Below are positions 17,497 through 25,280 of a stretch of 64,000 nt of DNA, one piece after another. Under the pieces are notes generated by a model. It worked only from the letters and a program-made list of their open reading frames with translations, was not told the origin of the DNA and did no database searches. The translations under genes were made by a program, and so were the position numbers. Location: the NCBI GenBank assembly GCA_031296935.1, contig JAVDPD010000003.1:248001-312000 (forward strand), given 5' to 3'. Source of the DNA: Cerasicoccus maritimus. GTDB taxonomy: Bacteria; Verrucomicrobiota; Verrucomicrobiia; Opitutales; Cerasicoccaceae. How positions within the stretch are numbered: position 1 is the first letter of the stretch; each line of letters opens with the position of its first letter.

Positions 17497-20400
17497 CTAC
17501 ATGTTGCCGGTGTAGTCTGGGTTCAGAATGGTGAGCTTATTCGCGATCAGCGTCTTAAGCCTGACGTTCATTGCGCATCCATCCTTCTTGTTTGCTGCCT
17601 TCACAATTTCGGGTGAGGCCATGTCGATGAAGAATCCAGCTTTCGCATCTTTGATGGAGAATATCTTCCAAACTCCTTGATAGCGACCTTCTTCAATCTT
17701 GATCAGGCTACCACCTCGAATTACGCGCGGGGGAATGCCGCCGTTTACTTCCTTGGCCTCTTGCAATTCCGCATGCACGTTCATGAAAGGGAGGACGCGG
17801 ATATCGGGGTCCAATAAGACGCCATAATTTTCCTCGACAATCAGGCTCCCCTTCAATTTCGCCAGCTTGCCCTTGCCGTTCTTGGGATTGAGCCCGAGCA
17901 GTTTGCTTTTCTTTTCGCGAGGGAGATTGCCATTTTTATCAACTTTGAGGTTACGCTTCTTATCCTCACCACGCGATTTCTGCATTAGAACCATTTGTTC
18001 AGGATCCTTCTCATCCTGCCCAAGGACACGCCAAGTGTTTTGCTGCACCTTGAGGCCACGCATGGTTTTGGGCTGATGCTGGATGACTCGACGTTCAGAG
18101 AGCTTGTCAGAAATTTCGTTCTTCAATTGCGATGGCAAATCGACGATGTTCCACGAACCGCGATCTGTGAAACGTACCGACTGCCTAGCCAAGCGCTTAA
18201 ACTCTTTTTGATCTTTATCGCTTTGTATCTGGCGGCGGCTCATCAGCTCCCAAAGCCTCCCGTCCTTCGGGAAGAAATGGGCTGCCAAGCCAATGGCGAC
18301 TGCGTCCAGAGCATGGTGGAGATGCGTGATCTCACGAACTTCTGTTTTGTTCTTATTCTTTGTTTCTGGACAGGCTTGTGCTAAGCAGCCTTCCAGTTTC
18401 CATGCTTTGCGAACGGCAGCCGTCACACTGCCGGACAGGCTAGTGACCGCCCGCAGGGAAACGTCTCCGTTGGGCGAAACCTGCTTCAGTACATCGCGCG
18501 CTTGCAGGGCGGCCAGCTTATTCAGATGGCTGGTCTGGGTGAGGTCGCGGCCGGTGAAACCATTGCCCGTGTCTCCATCGGATTTCTTGCGCTTGTCGAA
18601 GTGGGGAATCTGCAACAGTAGCTTGCGCCGCCAGCGGCGAAGGTCGTCCTCAATGAAGAGCTGGTTGTCTTTTTTGCGCGGGTCGACGCCCGGCTTCATG
18701 GCGCGGACATGCTTCTCGTAGTTGGCAAGGGTTTGCAACTGGAGGTTGGTTCCGGGCACCTTTTTATGCTCGTCGCTGGCCATGAACTCCCATGCGGTGC
18801 GCTGGCCCTTCATGCGGTTCACTTCTGGCCAAGTGAGGACCAGTGAGTCAAGCGAGTCACTGGGGCGCAGCGAGCGGGGAATGATGTGCTCACGGTCGAC
18901 CTTGCCTGTCACGACATCGTCGAAGCAGTAGTGCTTGCCGGTGAACGGGCAGGTCCAGTTCATGTCGCGTGCGATGCGCACCTTTTTGATGAGCCCGGCG
19001 CTGATGGAATACTTACCGCCGTATTTTGGCAGCTCTTTTTCGATTTCGGCGACTGCGCGTCGATGGTCCGCGAGCTTGAGTCCCATGCGTTGTGCTTTCT
19101 CCTTCGCCGTCATGGCGGAAAACTCCTGTAAGTCGCGGATGACCTCCACGGTGATCTGGCCAATGTTTTCAGCGCTACCTTCGGCATATTGGGCGATCAT
19201 GTCCTTGAGCAAGCGTCGGAAGATTAGCAGGCGGTGGCGGACCAAGTGGTTGTTGGTTTGCTCATCGATGGATCGTTCGATCTGGCGCAGCACGATTTCC
19301 GGCGTTTCCTCTAAGCAACCGCCAGACTCTTTGGGGTCCGGTACGATGTCGTCAAAGACGGCTAGCCACGCTTGCTGCATGAGCTTCCGCGAATAGGGCG
19401 CACGACCACTGGCGGTGTCGATCCGAATGCGGTCCGCGCAAAACTCTTCCTGGCTGCGCGCCTTCTTTTTACTTCGTTTGGCATAGGCGGCGTAGCTCTC
19501 CTCTACGGCAGTGTTGAAGTCATGCAAGTCCAGTTTCTGTGCGGCTATTGCTGCACGCCAAAGCTTGAGGCTGCATGCCTTGCCTTTAAACAATTGGCCA
19601 GCAAAGCGCTTTTGCAGGTGTTCGGGGATGGTTGGCCAAATCGTGGCTAGCTTTTGAGTGGCGAGTTCACGTTTCACCGGATCGAGCACCAGAGCCTTTT
19701 CCATTTCTGGCGTGATAAACATTTGATCGATGTTGGAGGGCTCTGCGCCGGCCGCCTCGGTGATGGCTTGCTTGAGTGTGGTCTTGGTGAAGTAGCCCGT
19801 CTGCTCTATGACAGCATTGACCGCTTGGCGTTCGCGGGCGTTTAGCTTGCGTGATCCCTCCAAGGAGTCTTCCACGCGGGTATTGCACAGAAGCATGCCC
19901 CAGCGATAGCGATAGAAATCGCGGCAATGTTTGTCCGGTGTTTTCTCGCCACTGATCCGGCACAGGGGAATGATGCGGTTGTCGAAGCGCGGAACCATTT
20001 GCCCGAAGAGCAGTCCGCCATGAAATCGCTTGGGGAGGCGAATCGTATGGCATGGCACGTTTTTCCAGGCGTCGTGCTCGGTTCCGCACAAGCATTCGAT
20101 GAACGCATCATCGCACTGCGGCAGCTTGCCAACGTGGGCTTGCAGAATCTTTAGTACCTCGGCCCGCACGACATCACGTGGAAACGCGGCGTCTTGACCC
20201 TTAAAATAGCCTTCCAGTGCTGGCGCTGCGTTTTGAGCTGGATCGACTCCGAGGAAGGCGCAAACGGTTTCCGCCATGGATGAGGTCTGGTATTGTTCCA
20301 TTAGGCGGTTGGCGTTTTCTACCTTTTGCGTGTCTTCCTTGTCGTCTTCTACTTCGACGCCAGACCAAAGCGCATTACCGTCGTATCCACGGTTGTGGGC

Positions 20401-20760
20401 ATACCAGCGAATGACCGCCCACAACTCCAGCCAGGAGAGTTGCTCGTAGTTTGCCGTGAGCACCTTGGCAGCTAAAAGCCAAGGCCAGGGGTGGGGTTTG
20501 GTCCGTGCGAGCTCGATATCTGCTTGGCTCAGCACGCCCATGTGCAGGAGTAGTTTTTCTAGCCGCTTCATGCGGTTGCGGGTCGCGGCAATGTGTCGTC
20601 GCCCACGACGGAATGCGGCGCGCGCATGGTTTTGACAATCGTCCGGGCTGAAGGTGACAACGCCGCAGCCGAGTATTTGGGGCGCTGTGTCAGTTGATTT
20701 TAGTGCGGCCCAGCCGATGCTGGCGTGGCCTATGTCGAAGCTGAACGATATAGGTGACAT
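17497..20760 (-). CDS. cas9: CRISPR-associated endonuclease Cas9, type II-C
   Basis: The protein has 1087 residues, a size typical of compact II-C enzymes. RuvC-I is FDIGHASIGW with D9. The arginine-rich bridge helix lies at about 48-75 (RRGRRHIAATRNRMKRLEKL). RuvC-II is ITVEVIRDLQ with E539. The HNH domain spans about 600-655, with D622 and H625 in VDREHIIPRS and N648 in EVNRMKG, plus the CPFTGKHYC cysteines. RuvC-III is HLHHALDAVAIG with H816 and D819. All catalytic residues are present, so it should cut both strands of DNA guided by crRNA and tracrRNA. The C-terminal 250 residues should recognise the PAM; the PAM cannot be read from here. No strong ribosome-binding site precedes the ATG. 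Confidence 0.97.
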   Translation of the reverse strand: MSPISFSFDIGHASIGWAALKSTDTAPQILGCGVVTFSPDDCQNHARAAFRRGRRHIAATRNRMKRLEKLLLHMGVLSQADIELARTKPHPWPWLLAAKVLTANYEQLSWLELWAVIRWYAHNRGYDGNALWSGVEVEDDKEDTQKVENANRLMEQYQTSSMAETVCAFLGVDPAQNAAPALEGYFKGQDAAFPRDVVRAEVLKILQAHVGKLPQCDDAFIECLCGTEHDAWKNVPCHTIRLPKRFHGGLLFGQMVPRFDNRIIPLCRISGEKTPDKHCRDFYRYRWGMLLCNTRVEDSLEGSRKLNARERQAVNAVIEQTGYFTKTTLKQAITEAAGAEPSNIDQMFITPEMEKALVLDPVKRELATQKLATIWPTIPEHLQKRFAGQLFKGKACSLKLWRAAIAAQKLDLHDFNTAVEESYAAYAKRSKKKARSQEEFCADRIRIDTASGRAPYSRKLMQQAWLAVFDDIVPDPKESGGCLEETPEIVLRQIERSIDEQTNNHLVRHRLLIFRRLLKDMIAQYAEGSAENIGQITVEVIRDLQEFSAMTAKEKAQRMGLKLADHRRAVAEIEKELPKYGGKYSISAGLIKKVRIARDMNWTCPFTGKHYCFDDVVTGKVDREHIIPRSLRPSDSLDSLVLTWPEVNRMKGQRTAWEFMASDEHKKVPGTNLQLQTLANYEKHVRAMKPGVDPRKKDNQLFIEDDLRRWRRKLLLQIPHFDKRKKSDGDTGNGFTGRDLTQTSHLNKLAALQARDVLKQVSPNGDVSLRAVTSLSGSVTAAVRKAWKLEGCLAQACPETKNKNKTEVREITHLHHALDAVAIGLAAHFFPKDGRLWELMSRRQIQSDKDQKEFKRLARQSVRFTDRGSWNIVDLPSQLKNEISDKLSERRVIQHQPKTMRGLKVQQNTWRVLGQDEKDPEQMVLMQKSRGEDKKRNLKVDKNGNLPREKKSKLLGLNPKNGKGKLAKLKGSLIVEENYGVLLDPDIRVLPFMNVHAELQEAKEVNGGIPPRVIRGGSLIKIEEGRYQGVWKIFSIKDAKAGFFIDMASPEIVKAANKKDGCAMNVRLKTLIANKLTILNPDYTGNM

Positions 20761-20801
20761 GCCGTATTGTTAGCTGTATTGTATTGTATTGGAAACAAAT
20801 A

Positions 20802-20833
20802 AAGCGGCACCAGTAAAAAAATGGTGCCGCTAT
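20802..20833 (-). promoter_or_regulatory. 10-bp-stem hairpin in the cas9 upstream region
   Basis: AGCGGCACCA and TGGTGCCGCT flank a 9-base loop that reads as a T-run on the minus strand. It lies 42 bases before the cas9 start and directly behind the repeat-like segment 20829-20849. Read on the minus strand it is followed by TTATTTG and could end a short RNA or attenuate cas9 transcription. Confidence 0.5.
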
Positions 20834-20849
20834 GGATTCTAGGCAAAGC
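20829..20849 (+). repeat. Second CRISPR anti-repeat-like segment (decayed repeat on the minus strand)
   Basis: GCTATGGATTCTAGGCAAAGC matches the complement of repeat bases 1-21 with two mismatches, a closer match than the anti-repeat of the main tracrRNA candidate. On the plus strand it is an anti-repeat without an obvious terminator behind it. On the minus strand it is a decayed repeat followed at once by the hairpin 20802-20833, so a minus-strand RNA would look like a one-repeat crRNA. Confidence 0.65.
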
Positions 20850-20862
20850 TGAGAATAATGAA

Positions 20863-20898
20863 TAAAAAACGAGCGAGGTTTTGGAAGCCTCGCTCTTG
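20863..20898 (-). terminator. Rho-independent terminator upstream of cas9
   Basis: On the minus strand GAGCGAGG and CCTCGCTC form an 8-bp stem followed by GTTTTTTATT. It would stop minus-strand transcripts coming from the exosortase side before they enter cas9. Confidence 0.6.
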
Positions 20899-21100
20899 AT
20901 CATTATGTGGGAAGAATTCATGATTTACGGAAAACCGTTTTATACACGTTATTCTCAAGTTTTGCTCATGACTTTGGACGCCATCAACGTAACCCACTAG
21001 ACCTAGTGTTACGCTCTTGAAGAATAGCTGCTTCGTCAACCCTAAATGAAGAATGATCTTTGCAATCGTATATTGACTAAAACCTGAGTTAATGGTTCAC

Positions 21101-21225
21101 TTAATTTAGGATTCAAGACAAAGTTAATAACGCGGGCGTACGGCCACTGGCTGTTATGCAGTCACGCCAGCCACTAAGAAAGCGTTTTCAAAAAACACGA
21201 GCCGACGGGTTCGTGTTTTTTGTTT
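21101..21225 (+). ncRNA. tracrRNA
   Basis: The segment starts with an anti-repeat: TTAATTTAGGATTCAAGAC followed by AAAGTT, which pairs with repeat bases 1-25 with one internal mismatch, one bulge and a G-U pair. After it come further stems (ATAAC with GTTAT, TGGCT with AGCCA) and a strong terminator at 21190-21221. This order (anti-repeat, nexus-type stems, terminator) is that of Cas9 tracrRNAs. It is encoded upstream of cas9 and divergent from it. A TTGACT box at 21073 may be part of its promoter. The 5' end is not exactly defined. Confidence 0.72.
21190..21221 (+). terminator. Rho-independent terminator of the tracrRNA
   Basis: AAAAAACACGAGCC and its near-complement GGTTCGTGTTTTTT enclose a GACG loop. 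It ends the tracrRNA and, being almost symmetric, may also stop the converging exosortase transcript. Confidence 0.85.
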
Positions 21226-21249
21226 TGTGCAATGATGATGGTGTCTTTG

Positions 21250-22176
21250 CTAGGCCGTCTGCTTCTTGCTGCCTTGGCCGAAGCCGTGAATATACCACCA
21301 CAGGAAGCCGAGGGCGCTGTAGAAGAAGATCAGGCCGACGATTTCGTGCATCAGTAGGTAATTCTCCACCTTCGGCGCGAGCAGGACGATGACGAGTATG
21401 CGCAGCGTGTTCGCAATGAACGCCGTGACCACCGTGAGGATTATCACCAGCGAGAAATCCAGCGCGTTGAGCTTACGGTAAATCGCTAGCAGGATTGCCA
21501 GCAAAATCGAGGCCGACAACAGGCCAAAGCCATTGCACTCAGCGGCGACAATGAACGGTCGGCCTGCGACATTCAGCACCAGTTCCGGCGATGGAATGTT
21601 GACGAGCTGCAACTCCGCGCCAACGCCCAGCTTGGCCAGCAGATTCATGGAGCCGCGCCCCGCTAGCGCGCGTAGTGGCCAGTCGAGTATAGGCAGCGAG
21701 AGCGCCAGGAACATGAAAAACGTAAACGCGATGATGAACCCCCGCGAGGCTTTCGCCGCGATGGGCCCCAGCGTGTAGCGCACCAGCCCGGCCAGTGTGA
21801 ACCCAAAGCCCACCAGCAGCAGGGTTGCCTTGGCGAACGAGCCCGCCGACGTCTCCCACTGCAGCGGCAGCAGGCACACCGCCACGATGCTGAACGAGAT
21901 TGCGAGCAGGGTGACGCTTTGCTTGTCATGCGCGAGCACGAGGCTCAGGCGACGGCGTTTTTCCAGTAGCAGAAACATCCCGGCGGCGCCGAGCACGATC
22001 AGCGCGTGGAGCAGCTGTTCGCTCGATTCCGTGGTGTGAAACAGCCACTGGATCAGCGGATAAAAGATCAGCATCGCTCCCAGATACGTGGCCAGCATGA
22101 TTGGCCAGTCGACCACCGGGGTCTCTTTGGGCGCGGGTGGTTCAAGGTCTATTGGCTGGTCGGCAGGATCGGGCAT
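21250..22176 (-). CDS. Exosortase / archaeosortase family protein
   Basis: The protein has 308 residues from the ATG at 22176 and at least seven hydrophobic helices. The catalytic triad of the family is present: Cys in VAAECNGFGLLSASILLA, Arg in FIANTLRILVIV, and His in LLMHEIVGLIFFYSALG. This integral membrane transpeptidase cuts PEP-CTERM tails; two such proteins are encoded in this window (9.0 and 13.8 kb). The gene lies downstream of the pyruvate decarboxylase gene on the same strand with an AT-rich repeat between them, so a joint transcript is uncertain. Confidence 0.9.
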   Translation of the reverse strand: MPDPADQPIDLEPPAPKETPVVDWPIMLATYLGAMLIFYPLIQWLFHTTESSEQLLHALIVLGAAGMFLLLEKRRRLSLVLAHDKQSVTLLAISFSIVAVCLLPLQWETSAGSFAKATLLLVGFGFTLAGLVRYTLGPIAAKASRGFIIAFTFFMFLALSLPILDWPLRALAGRGSMNLLAKLGVGAELQLVNIPSPELVLNVAGRPFIVAAECNGFGLLSASILLAILLAIYRKLNALDFSLVIILTVVTAFIANTLRILVIVLLAPKVENYLLMHEIVGLIFFYSALGFLWWYIHGFGQGSKKQTA

Positions 22177-22180
22177 GGGA

Positions 22181-22272
22181 GAATGCAAAATTTAAAATGC
22201 AGAATTCAAAAAACTAAATAAGTGAAACACAGAATGAAGCTTTTTACATTTTGAATTTTTCATTTTGCATTC
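22181..22272. repeat. AT-rich intergenic inverted repeat
   Basis: GAATGCAAAAT at 22181-22191 is complementary to ATTTTGCATTC at 22262-22272; the sequence between has further AAAATGC and GAATTC blocks in both senses. It fills the gap between the exosortase and pyruvate decarboxylase genes and looks like a dispersed spacer repeat. Confidence 0.6.
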
Positions 22273-22279
22273 CTTCCCC

Positions 22280-23968
22280 TCACTGCCACTTGGGCGGGGC
22301 GCTGTTGACGGCGGCCACGCGGGTGCCCCATTCGAGGAGCTCCTTGGAGCAGTCGTCGCGGTCGATGGTCAGCTCGATCAGGGATGGGCCGCCTTCGTGC
22401 GCAAGGGCTTTTTCGATGGCGGCATCGAGCTCGCCGACGGTCGCCACGCGGGTGGACCAGCCCTTGCCGTCCTCGGCGTTAAAGACGTCCACCAGCCCGG
22501 CGTAGTCCCAGTTTTTAATGTTGTTGTAGGGGCCGTCGTGGATCTCCACTTCGATCGTGTAGCCGCGGTTGTTGATCAGGAAAATGATCGGGTTGAGCCC
22601 GTAGCGGATGATCGTGGACACCTCCTGCGCGGTCAGCTGGAACGAGCCGTCGCCGATCATCGAGATGACGCGTTTTTCGCCCTGCATGGCCATTGCGTAG
22701 CCCAACGTGGCACCCACGGACCAGCCGATCGAGCCATATTGCATCTGGATTTCAAAGCCCGCGCCGGATGGCAGCTTGGTCTTCACGCCGTTAAACCACG
22801 AGTCGCCGGTCTCGGCGAGCAGGGTCATGTCGGGCGTGAGCATGTGCTCGATGCGGTCGGTTACGTAGCGCGTGAGCAACGGAGTGTCGGCCCCGACCTG
22901 CGGGCGGCAGCTCGGCTCGGGGCGCAGGCGCTTCCAGGCATCGAGTGAGGTCGGGTTCGGCTTGAGCTTGTCTGCGAGCTTATCGAGGAAGAGCGGCAGC
23001 GGCACATTGTTGTAGGTGCGGCCCGGGAGCTTGACGCGCTCGGCGTTGGCCTGGATGAGTTTGTCCTTGTTGATCAGCGCGCTGTAGCCGGTGGTGGTGT
23101 AGTCCGTAAAGGTCGGGCCGGCAAACAGGTAGGCGTCGGAACTTTCGACGACTTCGCCGCAGGCCGGAGAGCTGACGGGACCCCAATAGGTGCCAATGTA
23201 TTGCGGGTGGTTTTCGTCAAAGTAGCTCTTTGCGTTCGGCATCATGGCGACGGCGTAGCCGCTGGTTTCGGCGAGCCTTTTAAACTCCTGGTCGGCATCC
23301 CAGGGGCGGAGCTTCACGCCGCCCACCAGCACGGGCTTGACCGCGGTGTTGAGCATCGCGGCAGCGTGCTCCACGGCGGCGTCGAGCGCAGCCTCATCAC
23401 ACGGCACGGGCGCGGTGAGCTTTTGGTTGGGTGCGGAGGGAATGAGCTCGCCAGCGAGGTTGCAGGCGATCTCCAAATACACAGGCTTGCGGCGGCGGAG
23501 GCATTCGTTGATCGCGCGGTCGATCAGTTCGGGCGCATCATCGATGTGCTCAATAGACACTGCGCATGCCGTGACTTGCTTGAACATATCCAGCTGATAG
23601 CGGTAGCGGACTTCGCCCAGAGTGTGGTGGAGCGGGCGGTTTTCCGGCCAGGCATTGGTGTTGGGGCCGCCGGACACAAAAATGATGGGGAGGTCTTCGG
23701 CGTAGGCGCCAGCAATGGCGTTGATCGCGGACAGGCCGCCGACGGAGAAGGTGACAAACCCGGCGGCGACGCCTTGGGCGCGGGCATAGCCGTCGCACGC
23801 GTAGCCGAGGTTGAGTTCGTTGCAGCAGCCCACGAAGCCGAGGCGCTCATTTTTCAAAAGCTGGTCCAGGAGGACGAGGTTGTAGTCGCCCGGGACGGCG
23901 AAGTAGTGGCGGATGCCGATTTGCTCAAGACGCGTTGCGAGATAGGAACCGACGGTAGTGGTAGTCAT
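22280..23968 (-). CDS. pdc: Pyruvate decarboxylase (thiamine diphosphate enzyme)
   Basis: The protein has 562 residues from the ATG at 23968; a longer frame has no support. It follows the Zymomonas-type enzyme closely: FAVPGDYNLVLLDQL (Asp28), CCNELNLGYACDGYARA (Glu51, which activates the cofactor), RPLHHTLG (the His pair 114-115), and GDGSFQLTAQE with a downstream NN as the ThDP/Mg site, then YTIEVEIHDGPYNNIKNWDY with the catalytic Glu. The reaction is pyruvate to acetaldehyde and CO2 in ethanol fermentation. True pyruvate decarboxylase is uncommon in bacteria; indole- or phenylpyruvate decarboxylase is an alternative, but the IHDGPYNNIKNWDY stretch favours pyruvate. No alcohol dehydrogenase is adjacent. 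Confidence 0.85.
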   Translation of the reverse strand: MTTTTVGSYLATRLEQIGIRHYFAVPGDYNLVLLDQLLKNERLGFVGCCNELNLGYACDGYARAQGVAAGFVTFSVGGLSAINAIAGAYAEDLPIIFVSGGPNTNAWPENRPLHHTLGEVRYRYQLDMFKQVTACAVSIEHIDDAPELIDRAINECLRRRKPVYLEIACNLAGELIPSAPNQKLTAPVPCDEAALDAAVEHAAAMLNTAVKPVLVGGVKLRPWDADQEFKRLAETSGYAVAMMPNAKSYFDENHPQYIGTYWGPVSSPACGEVVESSDAYLFAGPTFTDYTTTGYSALINKDKLIQANAERVKLPGRTYNNVPLPLFLDKLADKLKPNPTSLDAWKRLRPEPSCRPQVGADTPLLTRYVTDRIEHMLTPDMTLLAETGDSWFNGVKTKLPSGAGFEIQMQYGSIGWSVGATLGYAMAMQGEKRVISMIGDGSFQLTAQEVSTIIRYGLNPIIFLINNRGYTIEVEIHDGPYNNIKNWDYAGLVDVFNAEDGKGWSTRVATVGELDAAIEKALAHEGGPSLIELTIDRDDCSKELLEWGTRVAAVNSAPPKWQ

Positions 23969-24132
23969 GGCCGCATACTGGCGCCTGCGCAGGCGGGTGT
24001 CAGGGAAAATCTTTGGGAGTAAAAAAGGGGGCGTTCGCTTCGTTGCGTTGTCATGTAGGAATCGGAAGCGCCCGTCCGATTTTGCTTGAAAGCAATCTGC
24101 GTCCGCGCAGTGTTGTATCAAAAATTACTGTT

Positions 24133-24852
24133 ATGTATTCTCAAGACTACAAAATCCGATCTATGGCTGAAGCCGCGCCCAGCGCTCGTGCTCAGTTCAT
24201 CCGCAAAACCTATGCGCACCTTGCAGGCGCCATTTTCGCCTTTATCGCGTTGGAGGCTGTGTTGTTACAGTTGGAAATTTCCTACGTGCTGACCGACAAG
24301 GTGCTGTCCGCACCCTTTGGCTGGCTGATGGTGCTGGGCGGCTTCATGGCGATTGGCTACGTGGCGCGCATGTTTGCCACCAATGCGCAGTCAAAGCCCA
24401 AGCAATACCTCGGGCTCGGCCTCTACGTGGTGGCCGAAGCAATTATTTTTGTGCCGCTGCTGTTGGTCGCTCAGTGGCAGGCAACACAGATGGGCGCCAG
24501 TCAGAACACGCTCATTGTTCAGGCAGGGTTGGTGACGTTGCTGCTGGTTGTCGGGTTGACCGCCACGGTGTTCATTACGCGCAAGGATTTCTCCTTCATG
24601 CGTTCGTTCCTGATGGTGGGCTTTTTCGTGGCGCTGGGGCTGATTGTAGCTGCGGTGCTCTTCGGCATTAACCTCGGCTTCTGGTTTGCCGCAGGTATGT
24701 GCTTGCTGGCCGCGGGCGCGATTCTTTACACGACGTCGAACATCCTTCACCACTATGGCGAAGACCAATACGTGGGCGCTTCGCTGGAGCTGTTTGCGGC
24801 CGTGGCGCTGCTGTTCTGGTATGTCCTGCAGCTTTTCATGTCGCGTGACTAA
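24133..24852 (+). CDS. Bax inhibitor-1 / YccA family membrane protein
   Basis: The protein has 239 residues from the ATG at 24133, with seven hydrophobic segments. FIRKTYAHLAGAIFAFIALE at the start of helix 1 and the C-terminal region ILYTTSNILHHYGEDQYVGA, followed by a last helix, are typical of the BI-1/YccA family; the aspartate-containing end of the family's last loops is present. Bacterial members are inner-membrane proteins linked to calcium leak or FtsH regulation; the role here is not known. A strong terminator follows. Confidence 0.88.
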   Translation: MYSQDYKIRSMAEAAPSARAQFIRKTYAHLAGAIFAFIALEAVLLQLEISYVLTDKVLSAPFGWLMVLGGFMAIGYVARMFATNAQSKPKQYLGLGLYVVAEAIIFVPLLLVAQWQATQMGASQNTLIVQAGLVTLLLVVGLTATVFITRKDFSFMRSFLMVGFFVALGLIVAAVLFGINLGFWFAAGMCLLAAGAILYTTSNILHHYGEDQYVGASLELFAAVALLFWYVLQLFMSRD

Positions 24853-24877
24853 TTGACTTTCAGTTGATGATGATTTG

Positions 24878-24910
24878 GACCGGTAGCGCTCGCGTTGCCG
24901 GTCTTTTTTT
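24878..24910 (+). terminator. Terminator of the BI-1 family gene
   Basis: GACCGG and CCGGTC enclose an inner GCG/CGC stem, followed by seven T. It lies 26 bases behind the BI-1 stop and ends plus-strand transcription before the converging cupin gene. The same hairpin is repeated at 31545-31577. Confidence 0.9.
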
Positions 24911-24914
24911 GCGC

Positions 24915-25265
24915 TCACCAATACGAGTCAGCGGGGTCCCAGTTGGTCTTGAAGACGACGTAGCGGAAGGTTTCGTCGTGTGGGTTGGTGGCGGAATGCA
25001 TTTCGCCCGGTTCGGTGGTCACGAGGTCGCCTGGGGCGAGCTGGACAGTTTGCCCGGCAATTTCCATTTCGCCGCGGCCCTCCAGCACATAAAACACCTC
25101 GGTCTGCTGCTTGTGGTGGTGCAGCGGGCAGTGCGCGTGGGGTGGGATTTCGACAACCTGCACCAGCGCACCGGCGCAATTTAGGTCGGGCGGGAGCAGG
25201 AGGGGCTGTTTGCGGTAGCCTTCGCCGACGGTCCAGCCGGAGTCGTGTTTCGGAATGTGTTTCAT
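24915..25265 (-). CDS. Small cupin domain protein, copy 1
   Basis: The protein has 116 residues, a single cupin. The metal-site motif 1 is PPHAHCPLHHHKQQTEVFYV (His residues and Glu), and motif 2 is LAPGDLVTTEPGEMHSATN (His). Such proteins bind a metal and often act as small isomerases, dioxygenases or sugar sensors; the substrate is unknown. The gene is almost identical to the one at 31.6 kb, with only a Pro/Thr difference seen in the protein apart from the chosen start, so one is a recent duplicate. Confidence 0.88.
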   Translation of the reverse strand: MKHIPKHDSGWTVGEGYRKQPLLLPPDLNCAGALVQVVEIPPHAHCPLHHHKQQTEVFYVLEGRGEMEIAGQTVQLAPGDLVTTEPGEMHSATNPHDETFRYVVFKTNWDPADSYW

Positions 25266-25280
25266 GGCGGAAGCTGGTGT

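Larger units (their letters stand above)
24859..25269. repeat. 410-bp direct repeat, left copy
   Basis: From TTCAGTTGATGATG to CATGGCG this segment is almost identical to 31526-31935, with roughly eight single-base differences and one deleted G. It includes a terminator hairpin and a complete cupin gene. Identity stops abruptly at both ends. The two copies enclose a 6.3-kb accessory segment. Confidence 0.95.

Noticed and set aside
21101..21225. Reading the array and tracrRNA on the minus strand
   Set aside because: The opposite crRNA sense would need an anti-repeat containing CTTAATCGGGCAGACT; no such sequence exists in the cas9 upstream region, whereas two segments match the plus-sense anti-repeat.
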